A DNA stretch of 64,000 bases from Euptelea pleiosperma (lineage: Eukaryota; Streptophyta; Magnoliopsida; Ranunculales; Eupteleaceae): NCBI GenBank assembly GCA_035048495.1, contig CM068546.1, positions 34,304,674 through 34,368,673 on the forward strand, written 5' to 3'. Shown here in pieces: positions 12,461 to 23,789 of this stretch (its first letter is position 1; every line of letters starts with the position of its first letter). Made by a program: the position numbers and the translations under genes. The notes under the pieces are model-generated. The model was not told the origin of the DNA, ran no database searches, and worked only from the letters and a program-made list of their open reading frames with translations.

Positions 12461-12831
12461 GTCAAAATATATATATATATATTTTAATTAGATAGAGGAT
12501 TTTATCAGCTTTCCAATATATCTGGAATCATACAAATCCGACTCTTGCTTAGACAAAAGTCCCAAAAATGAAGAAAAAACATAACAAATAGTAACAAATA
12601 AAAGGAAGGAAAGAGAAAAAAAATGATTCAATTTATTAAGGAAACCAGTAAACTTACAGAAATTGTCTGTGACAACAATCCACAGATCTTTATTAGAACA
12701 ACATTTAATTTTACAACTCAAAAGCAACTTTTATTAATACTGTTACTAAATTTATGTAAGAATTATTTATATAACATCCATGAAGCCTTTTATTTCTGTT
12801 CCAACCAAGGTATATATCTCTAGTTCCCTCT

Positions 12832-14421
12832 TTACTTTCTCCATGATGCGATAGATGGAATGCTTTGTTCATTTCTGAAGAAATTATCTGGATCAACCTT
12901 GCTCTTCACATGTACCAATCTTTCAAAGTTGTTCTTGAAGTACTTACTCCCCCAAACCTTAGCTTGTATGTAGCTTGCACTACCATTCTTGTTCTGACCC
13001 ACGTCGAGATCCCTATAGTTGAGATATGCAGCCCTTGGGGACTTAGAAACATAAGGACCCATGTACCTATAAAGCCTTCTAATCCAACCAATATGCTTAT
13101 TGGATGCCTCATACCCTTCTTCTTCCCAATACGCCAAGTACTGGATCTTATAAATGTTACCAGCTCTATGTGGGAAAGGAATTTCAGACTCTGAAATCTC
13201 ACTCATTCTTCCACCATATGGACTCATGATCATCTCAGGGGCCTCTTCTTCCAGGAACCTTTTCCATATCCCTTCCAACCCAATTTCTGGAATGGGTTCC
13301 TTCACATAGTCAGATTTTGCTTTGAAAAAGTCTACAGATTGAGGATTCCTATCAAGTAAAACATCTAGAGATCCTTCAACTGGGAATCCAGCAAAATAGA
13401 GGACTGATTGGATCCAACTCATTTCGATACAGTCTTTACGCTCCAAACCCAACTCAGGGAAGTTCTCTTCCATAATTGGAAGGAGTTTTTCAACACCCCC
13501 AAGGAACATGGAGTTGAATGAAGCTTGTATTGTTCTCTCCCCCTTTCGACTAGCATTCACAACACGTACGATGATTCTGATGAAGAGATCTTCATGAAGC
13601 TTATCGGCAACATATTGCCACCTATGAACAAGATTAGTTGCACCTTGTTCCAAGGTTTTGTCGACTGTGAAAACAGTCACTGTTGGTGGAACAGGGAGCA
13701 GCTTGATTTTCCATGAGAGAATGACTCCGAAACTCGCTCCTCCTCCACCTCTGATGGCCCAAAAGAGATCTTCTCCCATGGATTCTTTGTTGAGAAGTCT
13801 GCCATCGACATCGACTAAGAGGGCATCGATGATATTATCGGCCGAGAGGCCGTATTTTCTCAATAAGGCACCATACCCACCTCCACTGAAGTGGCCACCA
13901 GTACCTACTGTGGGGCAAATACCTGCGGTGAAGCCATGGGTCTTACTTTTCTCAGCAATTCTATAATAAACTTGGCCAATAGTTGCACCAACCTGAACCC
14001 ATGCACTGTTATCTTCTAAATCAACACTGATCGATTGAAGATTGACCAGATCAACAATGACAAATGGAGCATCAGATACATAAGAGAGGCCTTCGTAGTC
14101 GTGACCTCCGCTTCGAACTCTGATCTGCAAGCCATGTTTTCTACAACAAACAACAGCTGCTTGGACTTGGGATTCATGCAAGGGTGTAATGATAAGTTCA
14201 GGTTTTGGGGTGGTGGAAGATAAGAATCTGAGGTTTCGAATGGAAGATTGCAATACTGATGAATAGGAAGAAGTGTTTGGAGTGTAGATTGGGATGGAAG
14301 GCTGAGAATGAAGGGAAAAGCATTGGAGAAAATTATCATGGATTGAACTTGAAGTCGCCAATGAAATTGAGAACACAAGGATAGAAAGTAGTGAAAGAAT
14401 TGCAGAACTTGAAGCCCCCAT
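12832..14421 (-). CDS. Berberine-bridge-enzyme-like FAD oxidase
   Basis: Single exon of 529 aa, the normal BBE-like length. A hydrophobic secretion signal covers residues 1-25 (SAILSLLSILVFSISLA). The FAD-binding domain has RSGGHDYEGLSY with His107 and GICPTVGTGGHFSGGGYG with Cys169, the two residues that hold FAD bicovalently in the family. The C-terminal BBE motif NYRDLDVG and the NEQSIP ending are present. Members oxidise alkaloids, oligosaccharides or monolignols in vacuole, ER or wall; the substrate here is unknown. An ATG 39 nt upstream (14460) is in frame but would sit almost at the predicted transcript start below the TATA box, so 14421 is preferred. It lies between GSTF copies 1 and 2 in the opposite orientation. 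No defect is seen. Confidence 0.93.
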   Translation of the reverse strand: MGASSSAILSLLSILVFSISLATSSSIHDNFLQCFSLHSQPSIPIYTPNTSSYSSVLQSSIRNLRFLSSTTPKPELIITPLHESQVQAAVVCCRKHGLQIRVRSGGHDYEGLSYVSDAPFVIVDLVNLQSISVDLEDNSAWVQVGATIGQVYYRIAEKSKTHGFTAGICPTVGTGGHFSGGGYGALLRKYGLSADNIIDALLVDVDGRLLNKESMGEDLFWAIRGGGGASFGVILSWKIKLLPVPPTVTVFTVDKTLEQGATNLVHRWQYVADKLHEDLFIRIIVRVVNASRKGERTIQASFNSMFLGGVEKLLPIMEENFPELGLERKDCIEMSWIQSVLYFAGFPVEGSLDVLLDRNPQSVDFFKAKSDYVKEPIPEIGLEGIWKRFLEEEAPEMIMSPYGGRMSEISESEIPFPHRAGNIYKIQYLAYWEEEGYEASNKHIGWIRRLYRYMGPYVSKSPRAAYLNYRDLDVGQNKNGSASYIQAKVWGSKYFKNNFERLVHVKSKVDPDNFFRNEQSIPSIASWRK

Positions 14422-14491
14422 TCTTTTTTTTTTGTGCGAGTGTTTATAAGAGAGGTACAAGATTGCTTATTTGAAGTTCCCTAGAACAACC

Positions 14492-14500
14492 TTTTATATA
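14492..14500 (-). promoter_or_regulatory. TATA box of the BBE-like gene
   Basis: Minus-strand TATATAAAA, about 70 nt upstream of the chosen ATG at 14421. A start of transcription near 14465 would leave a leader of about 45 nt. Confidence 0.6.
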
Positions 14501-14501
14501 G

Positions 14502-15837
14502 GCGATGCTTCTCTGAATTCTGGAGAAAATAAAGAGATAATTAATGCAGAAGTTTGAATTCAAATTTCTCTGCTACAACTGGGTATGAGGAAAATTCAAA
14601 CTACATGCAAATGAAGAACCCTCCTTGGATGGCAGTTGACATTAGACTTTTATGTTCTTTCCCTTTGTTTAAGCATCTAGAACATCAATAATGTGATGGG
14701 GATTGGGATACCAAGCATCTAAGCCATCCTTCATATGGCCTAAAGTCTAAAAAGCTCCCACATATTGGATTGATGGTTCGAAGTGCAAACGTATCTTTGA
14801 TCATGAGGCTTGGTTAGGTCAGTTATTAAAACATGGACGCAATGTTTAAAAAATCAAACCGATGATCGAACACCCATTTTTCGTAAGGGTCCCACCACTG
14901 TTCGAACACATGAATTTTTGGTGCTGGACTCTACGAATTGTTCTCGAAATGTTTTTTTTTTTTTTTTTCCGTTTCCCATTTATATGACCGTTTTTTTTAT
15001 CGTATTTCAAAATTTTCTTGTAATGATCCGGTTCCGAATTGCTAACTAGGATCCTGACCATCTAGAACATCCATAATGGAGGAGCTTGCTGATTTGGACA
15101 TGTTGGCTGTGAATTTTATGTGTGGCAGTACAAGACTTTTCTATAGAAGCTGTGTGATTGTGTGGATGAGAGGAAGATTGATAAATGTGTGGGTTGCAAG
15201 AAACTTCTTTCGTGTCACGAGAAATCTTCTCTGTTCACAAAGGGCGTGCATGGAATGTCTTGGCGAGGCCGTTCTCACAGAAAATCAACTTCTAACCCTA
15301 ATTGAACTTGGACTTAAAATTAACGGTGAAATGAATGTTCTAGATTTTTTTTCAACTTGTAATCCTTGTTTTATATAGGGCTAGAAATGTAGGAATGGGC
15401 TGATTTATGGTAAGGATGATCTTCATAATTAATGAGGTGGTCCTCGTCAAAATTCAATCCTTATCTCCATGCAGGTCCTGTATAGGCAAATCAAATATCT
15501 TTCCTATGTGGGTCCCACATGAAGATGAATTAACAGCTATTTTTGGTGATCATAGAATTTATCTTAGGGCGTGTTGATTGCACAGAAAATTTTTCCAAGA
15601 AAATACATCCTGGGAAATGCCTTAAATGGCTGATTAATTGCAAGTGAGAACACATATTTCAATCGTGTGAGAAAACAAAAGTGCATTTTCAGGTGGAAAT
15701 GAATTCTCACGTATCGAAAAATTATACAGATTTAAAATGGCTAAAAACAATGGACAGTTGTGTTTTCCCAAGGAAAATGCAATTTTCCCCCTTGGCAATC
15801 AAACACGCGTTTACAAAAATTCAACCTATTCTAACAA
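14502..15837. other. Intergenic, no gene recognised
   Basis: Upstream region of the oxidase gene. It includes a T18 run near 14950 and no convincing coding or element ends; a 100-aa open frame at 15076 resembles nothing known to me. Confidence 0.35.
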
Positions 15838-16210
15838 GGGTCGGGCTCTAAAATAACAGACTCCCATTACAGGACACAATATGAGCCATGTGGCATACTC
15901 TTAGTGGACTCTGTCTATATGGATGTTGGCCAATCCCTAGTGGATCTACAAACCAAAAATCAGCCTGATTAGTGATTTATAGGCGTTGGGTCTTTGTACC
16001 TCAAATACTGCTCAAATTCCCATAGGTGATATCAACCCATGAAAATAAGTCAAATCCAATGCCTATAAATCACTCAGGCTGATTTTTGGTTTGTAGGTCC
16101 ACTTAGGGATTGGCCAAACATCCATACAGTCAGAGTCCTCTAAGAGTAGGCCATGTGTCTCATATTGTGTCCTGTAACCAGAGCCTGGGCGGTAACTGGA
16201 GCCTGAGCTT
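15838..16210. repeat. Foldback MITE, GGGTCGGGCTC family
   Basis: Left end 'gggtcgggctctaaaataac' and right end 'gggcggtaactggagcctga', with shared 'caggacacaatatgagcc' arms and the recurrent core. Same family as 4790-5602. Confidence 0.7.
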
Positions 16211-16387
16211 TCTAAAAATTCCTTTTCAAATGTAAACTTAAAGTTGACAGTGAAGCAGATGTTTTTTCTTTTGTTATTCCCCAACTTGTCATCCACTTTT
16301 CATAGAGGAAGAAATGTCGGAATGAGTGGATTTTTTTTTCATAATTGACAGAGCTATGGGCAAGACGTGGGCATTGTCGATTTGGCT

Positions 16388-16724
16388 AATAACGGTATAA
16401 CGGACTGGGGGCGTTACCATTTTTTCAGTTATAACGGCCGTTATAACGAATTGTACCCCTCGGGGGCAAAAACGAAAAATAGCGGAAAATATGGGGGGGG
16501 GGGGGGGGGGGGGGATGGCGCTGGAATTCAATTTTTGAAATTTGAAATTCAGATTTTCAAAAAAATGAAAAAGTAACGGCCGTTATTTTTTGGGGATTTT
16601 CAAAAAAATGAAAAAGTAACGGCCGTTTTTTTTGGGCATTTTAACGGTACATAACGTAATGGGGGTGGCACGAATCCATTATAATGGCCATTATTTTCGT
16701 TATAACGGTGTTTTTAAAACCATG
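16388..16724. mobile_element. CAAGG-family MITE, left end degraded
   Basis: Rich in ATAACGG/CCGTTAT repeats, ending 'tttttaaaaccatg'. Contains a 22-base G run at 16493-16514. Complete relatives with 8-bp target duplications are at 18753, 36773, 42717 and 49669. Confidence 0.6.
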
Positions 16725-18277
16725 ATGTCAACATAATTTAAACCAAGGTTTGGAAAAAAAAAGTTATAATAATGTTCTAATGATATGGGAATACTTACCA
16801 CTATACTACAACGACACTCGTAGATTTCTAATTTGAGAGGAGAGGAGTCTTGCTGGCAAAGTGACAACCGGCCCTTCCTGGATTCATTCATCAGGGTACT
16901 AAAACAGCATAGAATCCGGGAGAGTCTTCTTTGGTGTGCGTCTTGATTGATGACAAATGTTTGGGTCACACCAAGGTGGGCACCTTCAAAGACATAGTGT
17001 GGACCTTGAAGCGCACAAAAATGAACCTTCAAAGATTCACCTCCCCCATTGAGTCCTTGAAGACGCATGTACTTTGAAGGTTCGCCTTCCACCCCAATTG
17101 GGCTTAGCCCACCTAATGGTGTGGCCCACTTATGATGTATGGCCGTATGGGCACACTTGACATATAACATAAGTATGATCTATCAACGTCCCTCTGTTAG
17201 TCGGGACCCACATATGATCCATCAACTTTCGTTCTATGTGAGGCTATGTGAGGCCCACATGATTTATCGACCCCATTAACATGTGGGGCCCACATGATTT
17301 ATCAACTGTAGTTATTATGTGCGGTCCAAACAAACTATCGATCTTTGTTCTCTTGTTTGGACCCGCATGATCAATCAACGTTTGTTCCTAAGGGGTCTCA
17401 CATGGTCATGTAGAACCAAACGTGCACGTTTCGAGAATGTTACCTCCATTAGCATGAGCCATTAGCAACAAGTAAGAAAACACCAGCTCTTACATGTTTA
17501 ATCAATCCCTTCACATTTTTATATCCCTATCCCTTGTACAATACCCGGCCATATACATCATCCACCAACATGGTAACAAAGGAAAGAAAAAGAAGAACAC
17601 AAGGTAGAAAGAAATAAGGAGGAATGTCCGAGAGACAAACAATACAGCAAAAAGGACACACATTGAAGAAAAACAAAGAACATAGAAAGATGGGCCAAAA
17701 AGACAAAAACAAATAATGAAGAATTCGCTTTTTTAAGGCTAGAAATCTTTATTGTTTGGGCCGTGCTTAGGCCTAGCGGACTTTGGAAGCCTAAGCTTGG
17801 CCTGGCCTAACCCGAACCAAGCTTGGAAAAGTCGGGCCAAAGTCCAAGCCCAATATTTAAAATTTTCAAGCTCAAGCTCAAGCTCCCTCTTCCTCTTTCT
17901 TCTCCTATTGCTCCCATTACAAACTCCATAATTTGTACAAGATCTCTGGTCTTCCTCTTACTTGAGAGTCAAAGTGTCTTTACAAATACCACTTAACATC
18001 CGAGGAAGCAACATTTCAACTCTTCTCAACAGAGCCACCTTGAGGATCGTGAGGTGAAGAAATTTAATTTCCTACGCCACATCACTAATCAGGCTAATTT
18101 TCAGTATTTTAGTCGACCTGAATGGTGGATCAAACATTCATGGGTCAATAAGCCCAAAAGAGTGTGCCACGTGGCATTTTAGGAGTGAAACATCAAACTT
18201 TGATATCCTTTATGATCTTCCATCACGTACCACACTCCTCTAGTACATTATAAGTGAAATCCTCATATGTTAATTCA
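16725..18277. repeat. Start of duplicated unit 2 (upstream of GSTF copy 2)
   Basis: From 'gatgtcaacataattta' onward the sequence parallels 28885 onward (unit 3); from 'ctttattgtttgggcc' (about 17748) it also parallels 33520 (unit 4) and 41380 (unit 5). Open frames of up to 156 codons here are not conserved as coding. It ends at the site of a large Helitron-like insertion; the single ATTATAAG at 18247-18254 is the empty site of the hAT MITE in units 4 and 5. Confidence 0.6.
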
Positions 18278-18752
18278 CTAGTGGGTGCCCCGTGCCATCG
18301 GCACTCCTCAACAAAGAATTTGATAAAACCAAGTAATTGGCGGAGATCCACCGTCCATTTGGGGGAGGGTTAGATCTCGGCCTTCTTTGTTGATGCTTAT
18401 AAGAGGAGGTATAAGTAGGGAGACAACCAATGTGTTTTGTTATATAGAACAGTAAATGGCCTATGCCTACGGCATTCTCCGATAAAAGTGTTTTCAAAAA
18501 TTGGGCGCATTCGGCACTCAAACGGTATAACGGATTGGGCGTTACCATTCTTTCCATTATAACGGCTGTTATAACGGATTGTAACGCACAGAGGGATAAA
18601 TGGGAAAATAACAAAAGTAACAAAAAATAACGGTGTTGAAATTAAAATTTTGAATAAATTGAGGTCAAATGAGGCGGATTGAGTGGCTGAAATCTAACCG
18701 TCCACATTAGATGGATGGATAAGATAAGAGAATACAACTGAGTTGTCTTGAT

Positions 18753-19169
18753 CAAGTTTTGAAGGAGACCATTTTAACGGTTAAACAGACTGGGGGCGTT
18801 ACCGTTAAAACGGATTGAAACGGCCAGGGGCAAAAATGGAATTTAACGGAATTAAACGAATTTTAACGATTTTAACAGAAAAAATGGCGCTGAAATTCAA
18901 ATTTTGAAATTTGAAAATAAAAAAAAATAGAATTTAACGAAATTTAAGGGAAATTAAACAGATTTTAACGGAATTAAACAGATTTAACAGCCATTTTTTT
19001 TCACAAAATTTTCAGAATTAAACGGCTGTTTAAACGATTTTAGCGGCCATTAAAACAAAAAAACCGGCCGTTTTTTTCAAAACTGATAAAACGTGTTTAA
19101 ACGTTTAAACGGTTTTAACGGAAACGGGCTTGGGGTGTTACCGTTTAAACGGCCGTTTTTAAAACCATT
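18753..19169. mobile_element. CAAGG-family hAT-like MITE with 8-bp TSD
   Basis: Begins CAAGTTTTGAAGG and ends TTTTTAAAACCATT, flanked by GTCTTGAT on both sides (18745-18752, 19170-19177). The uninterrupted site 'gttgtcttgatatatgcg' is present in the related repeat at about 1534-1551. The interior is rich in TTTAACGG repeats. The 8-bp duplication and CARGG-type start suggest the hAT superfamily. Confidence 0.75.
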
Positions 19170-20529
19170 GTCTTGATATATGCGTGGGTGGCCCGTACCC
19201 GTGGCACTTTCCGACAAAGTGTTTGTCAAAATCGGGTGGGAGTTAATCTCAGCCATCGATATGAAGCATAGTGGATCCCAGCCACTCCTTATTGAAGCCA
19301 TATAAGATAAGAGGGGTATAAGAAAACCATTAAATTTCTGTTAAATTCTATTTTTTTTTAAATTTTAAAATTTCAAATTTTAAGTTTTGAATTTCAGCAC
19401 CACTTTTTTCCGTTAAAATCATTAAAATCCATTTTTCTATTTTTGCCCCTGGCCGTTTCAATCTGTTTTAACGGTAACACCCCTCTCGAGGCATAAAAGG
19501 TGGGGCTTCTGACCCTGACCCTTGGGCTATTTGTAAATCCAACCCATTTCATTCCTTATATGTAGGTAAACTAGGGGATGACCCGCGCGTCTGCACTCTC
19601 CGACAAAGTGTTGGCAAATAAATGGGTGCCTTCGGCACTAAAACCCAAATCCTTAATGAAAGAATATTAGTTGTACTCTGCCTTTGCATTCGGCACTCTA
19701 AGTCTATTTGTCAACATTGAATTCTAAATTTCAAAAGAGCCCGTCTAGGGCTACATCCATTTCTTACATACAATTCTTACACCCAATAGTGGGGTCCACA
19801 TGGAGATCATGTTGCCAAATCCATCCGTATATGAAGTTATCCTTAAGATGACCAGTTCATTTCAAAATTGCTAACCATATAAAAATATGACCCAAAATAA
19901 TGGTTTAATTAGATGGTCTTGATTTTTCAAATTAAAGTCAATTTTTCATAAGGTTAGGAATGTCAAAATGTCCTGATATCTGGTGAGAAGTGTGAACATA
20001 GTATGAAAAACTCGTCGTGCCGTTGGATTGTGCCGGGTGTAAGAATTGGGTGTAGCTATAGACGAACTCTTTCAAAAAGTGCTTTTAGCAAATCCAAATC
20101 AAAGAAGAGGTGCTGCTGGAGTGTGGATGGAAATTCGATGGGATTGCAATTCAACCATTCTGCTCAGCTCTAAGCTTTGATGATGTCTATGTAATAAATG
20201 ACTTTTCTATACATCCGCTACATGCATAGGTCCAGTTCCACATTTCTTAACGTCAACCAATTAAGCAACCGTGTAATGGTTAGCAGCAGAAAGTCAATAG
20301 TACGTCTTCCTGAAGTGGACCTTATAGCTCCCAGTCGATCAGCCCTCACACAAAGTAAACCTAATCAAAACATCATCAATGAACTTTTTGCAGAATTGTT
20401 CTTCATGGATCCTCCAAAAGGATGCCAATGATCAAATGGATCTAATTTGTATTTTTTCCGGTCCGGGGCATTTCCAAGTGGGGTCCAGATTGATAAGCAT
20501 ACAGACAATATGAATAATGCAAATGCGAT

Positions 20530-20738
20530 TGGGTCACCCTAAAATGACAGGCTTTTGTTACAGGACACAATATGTGCCACGTCACATACTCTTTGAGGAT
20601 TCCACGTGGCATACGCTAATAAATCACTAATCAGGCTGATTTTTGGTCTGTAGGTCCAACTTAGGGATTGGCCAAACATCCATATTGTGTCCTGTAACAG
20701 GAGCCTGTCATTTTAGGCCGGTAACTGGAGCCTGAGCC
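20530..20738. mobile_element. Foldback MITE with AATGCGAT target duplication
   Basis: AATGCGAT at 20522-20529 and 20739-20746 flanks a 209-bp element whose arms 'ccctaaaatgacaggct' and 'agcctgtcattttagg' are complementary. The left terminus has lost about 14 bp compared with the 5207 copy. This gives the target-duplication length (8 bp) for the GGGTCAGGCTCC foldback family. Confidence 0.75.
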
Positions 20739-20746
20739 AATGCGAT

Positions 20747-22109
20747 ATAGTATTTTAACTTTAATGCGACATTAGTAACCAAAAAACTACTTGTGCAAGG
20801 AAAAAATTTCATTGATCAAGGAGGGGGCATTCGAAGTATCGGATTCGGGACCTTTATGCAAGAACCACCTTGGGAAGAATTAGAGATGGGCCCCATGTGG
20901 CATCATACAACATCAAAGTCCAACCTCCATATTTTTTTTTAAAAATGCACAGAAATTTCAAAACCCCGCCCAAGCCCACAAAACCCCAGATGAATTTGTT
21001 CTCTGAAATGTGGACCCTAACTCTAAAAACGTGGACCCTAAATCTAAAAATCTTTGATTTCGACCCAAATCGCAAACTAAGAATCGTAGGATATTTCAGA
21101 CCACATTCAAACCCAAACAAACCTCAGGAATTTCCGTTGTAACTGTTATGAAACACTGCAAAAAGATGGTACATTTTTTAAAATTTAAAATGAATGTGTA
21201 CTAAAACGAATGCAGATTTCCTCGAACGGGATTTAAAATCTTTTTAACTCCGCAGCGAAATTCATAAAAAGAATTGAGATTTTGGATCCCAAACCGTAGA
21301 TTTTCAAAATGCTAGAAGCACCCAATCCATCTAAACCCCCAATCGACCAACTTTTGTGGAAAATTTAAGAGTCAGATAATCATCCTGATTGGTGGTGTTT
21401 AGGCGTGGGATCTGAGTATCCCAAAATAAAGCTCAAAATCGCAGGTGTCTAGGCGCTGGATCTCAGTATTCCAAAATAATGCGCAAAATCAACCCAATTT
21501 ACAGATCGCTTTTGAAGAACATTACCACCCTTTATATTTGCAGAAAACCCAGATGATTTCAGCGTGGCGAGATCAAGATTTGACCCAAAATAACACCAAT
21601 CTCTGGTAAGGGTTTCTACAAAAGAACAGAAGCCATGGATGATATTTTCCCTTTGCTCATTCGCTACACTCTAACGTGAACTTGAACCTGAACCCTTGGT
21701 TTCCACCACTGTTGCCATCGAAGGAGGACTGGCGGGGTAGCAAATCGCTGTTCTCGCTTCAGATGGGCGTAAAAAGTGAGGTTGAATCGAGGAAACAACA
21801 AGCTTCGGCAACTACGGAGGGGAAAGTCCAATGCAGCAGTTGTAGGGCGTGAGAGCTCCCACCATTTTGTGCGTGATCGTGTGCAAGAGAGATCCCACCA
21901 TTTTGTGTTGTCGTGCGAGAGAGAGAGAGAGAGAGGGAGAATAGAGTCGTGGGAGAGAATTCAATTTCCAAACCATCTCCACAATACAGAGAAAGAGGGG
22001 GGCGAGAAACTGGAGAGGGGGGAGTGGAGAGTGGAGAGGGGAACTAAGTTGAGATCCCAACCGTGGGATTAAATTGACACGTGGGTCCATCTCAACCCCT
22101 ACTTATGTA
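20747..22109. other. Interior of the Helitron-like insertion, no gene recognised
   Basis: Unique-looking DNA with short open frames (largest 98 codons) and no recognisable protein. The run of GA at 21916-21935 starts the purine-rich zone. It could be captured host sequence, since Helitrons pick up gene pieces, but nothing identifies it. Confidence 0.35.
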
Positions 22110-22161
22110 AGGAGGTCCTCCTCATCTTCTTCTTCTTCTACTCCGAGCGGCTTCTTCTTCC

Positions 22162-22196
<35 letters not shown>

Positions 22197-22745
22197 CTCC
22201 TCCTCTTCTTATTCTTCTTCCTCTTCCTAATCCTCTTCTTATTCTTCTTCTCTAAGCGGCTTCCTCTTCTTTTCTGAGGAGGGAGGGAGGGAGGGAAAGA
22301 GAAAGAGAGAGAGAAGAAGAAGAAGAAGATGAGTAGAAGGAAGATAAAGGAGGGAGAGATCTCTTTCTCCCCCTCTCCGTAAAAAAATAAAAAAAATTCG
22401 CTCCGTATTGGTAACGCCGCTACCAATATGGCCAAAGCCATGTCCACCCTGCATTACCGATACGGAGCAAAAAAAAATTTTTACGGAGAGAGAGATAGGG
22501 AGAGGGAGATGGAGAGAGGAAGGGAGAGACACACACACAAAATAGGAGGAGGAAGAGGAAGCCGCCCGGAGAAGGAGAAGAAGAAGAAGAGGCTGCCAGG
22601 AGAAGAAGAAGAGGAGGCCTGCCGCCCACCATCAGGTAAGAAAGAGAGGGAGGGAAGGAGTGGTGGTAGAGGTGGTGTAGTGGTGGTGAAGAAGAAGAGG
22701 ACTGTGGTGGTGAGTTCCTCTTCGTTCGGTTTTTTTTTTTTTTTT
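22110..22745. repeat. Polypyrimidine/polypurine low-complexity block with inverted repeat
   Basis: Pyrimidine-rich CTT/CCT repeats (22110-22270) are followed by purine-rich GAA/GGA repeats (22272-22345 and 22480-22700). Between them lies an inverted repeat (about 22372-22420 against 22453-22490; arms contain CTCCGTATTGGTAA and TTACCGATACGGAG). Long open frames here are low-complexity artefacts. Confidence 0.75.
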
Positions 22746-23205
22746 TCCTCACAACTTTGGGTGTGTGCAGATAAGATGTGAGTGTCACTCAAAAAAAGGT
22801 GTGTGCAAATAACGCCACCCTTTTATTATATAAATAATAGGTGACCCGTGCCCACAGCACTCATCGACAAAGCATTTGTCAAAATTGGGTGTGAGTAGCT
22901 GAGATCCACTGTCCATTTGGTGTGATAAGATCTCGGTCATCCTTTATGAAGCCAGATAAGAGGGGGAGACAACCGTCCTGTTTTGTTATATATATGCCTA
23001 GTTGAACACTGATCAGATCACAACCTTAGGATGTATGAACTTTTCTCTAATAGCCACGTAAGCATTAGTTCTATATCGGAAAATACATTGCCCGGCTTCC
23101 AAACATAGGTATTGGTTGCCACTTGTATAAGGAGCAGAGCACCATATAATACCCCTTAATATATTATTTTTACCATTTTTCTAACTAAGGAAATATTTTT
23201 TTTCT

Positions 23206-23538
23206 TGTGACATCCGTTATAATGGATTCGGACGTTACGTTATGAACCGTTAAAAAGCCCAGAAAATATTTTTCCGTTATAAAGAAAATAACGACCATTA
23301 TTTTCTGGAAAAAGTTGTGAAAAAAAGGCCATTATTTCCATATTTTTCCATTATTTTACTTTATATTCCTTCTTTTCGTTTTTCAAATTTTGAATTTCAA
23401 ATTTTGAATTTCAGCGCCATTTTTTCCCTTATTTTTCATTTTTTTTCATTTTTGCCCCTGAGCTTTTTTTCGTCACAACGGAAAAAAAGATAACGCCCCC
23501 AGACCGTTATACCGTTATAAGGATCCCTTTTAAAACTT
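23206..23538. mobile_element. CAAGG-family MITE, left-truncated, upstream of GSTF copy 2
   Basis: Ends 'cccttttaaaacttgg' followed by 'tttcagg', the same insertion point as in units 4 and 5 (36773 and 42717). The left end and the adjoining flank are deleted. The shared site shows that the insertion preceded the duplication that separated units 2, 4 and 5. Confidence 0.7.
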
Positions 23539-23789
23539 GGTTTCAGGTGGGAACACGACGTGGGAACACGATTTTTTTGTCAAAGTCAATTGTTTAGTAG
23601 TCGTTATTGCTGTGATTATTTAATTACTACCGTCCGATTTGTTTATTATTAATTAGTTCAACGGATCCTTCTAGAATAGATGACCGGAGACCTCTTCTAT
23701 GAACTTTCCCTCTTATCTGAACTTTCCCCCTGGAGAAACATCTATCTCTCGCTCTCTCTCACACACTCTCAAACCTAAATCGGAGGGTC

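Larger units (their letters stand above)
18278..22994 (-). mobile_element. Helitron-like insertion, 4.7 kb, in GSTF unit 2
   Basis: Units 4 and 5 are continuous where unit 2 is interrupted (attca|tgcct), giving precise borders. Read on the minus strand, the 3' end is a GTGCC-GAT-GGCAC hairpin, ten bases, then CTAG, and insertion is between A and T with no target duplication, as known for Helitrons. The 5' end reads TATATATAACAAAACAGG, one base changed from the TCTATATAAC seen in sister copies. No Rep/helicase reading frame is present. It carries nested elements at 18753 and 20530, a low-complexity block, and a second short Helitron-like module at 22838-22994, so it may be composite. Confidence 0.65.

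Noticed and set aside
14422..14460. Upstream in-frame ATG for the BBE-like gene
   Set aside because: It would hide the signal peptide behind a Lys-rich 13-residue extension and lies almost at the expected transcription start.
16700..17170. 156-codon minus-strand frame in unit 2
   Set aside because: The corresponding DNA in unit 3 (28880-29100) does not keep the frame.
22103..22792. Several overlapping open frames of 90-120 codons
   Set aside because: Low-complexity GAA/CTT repeats open in several frames at once.
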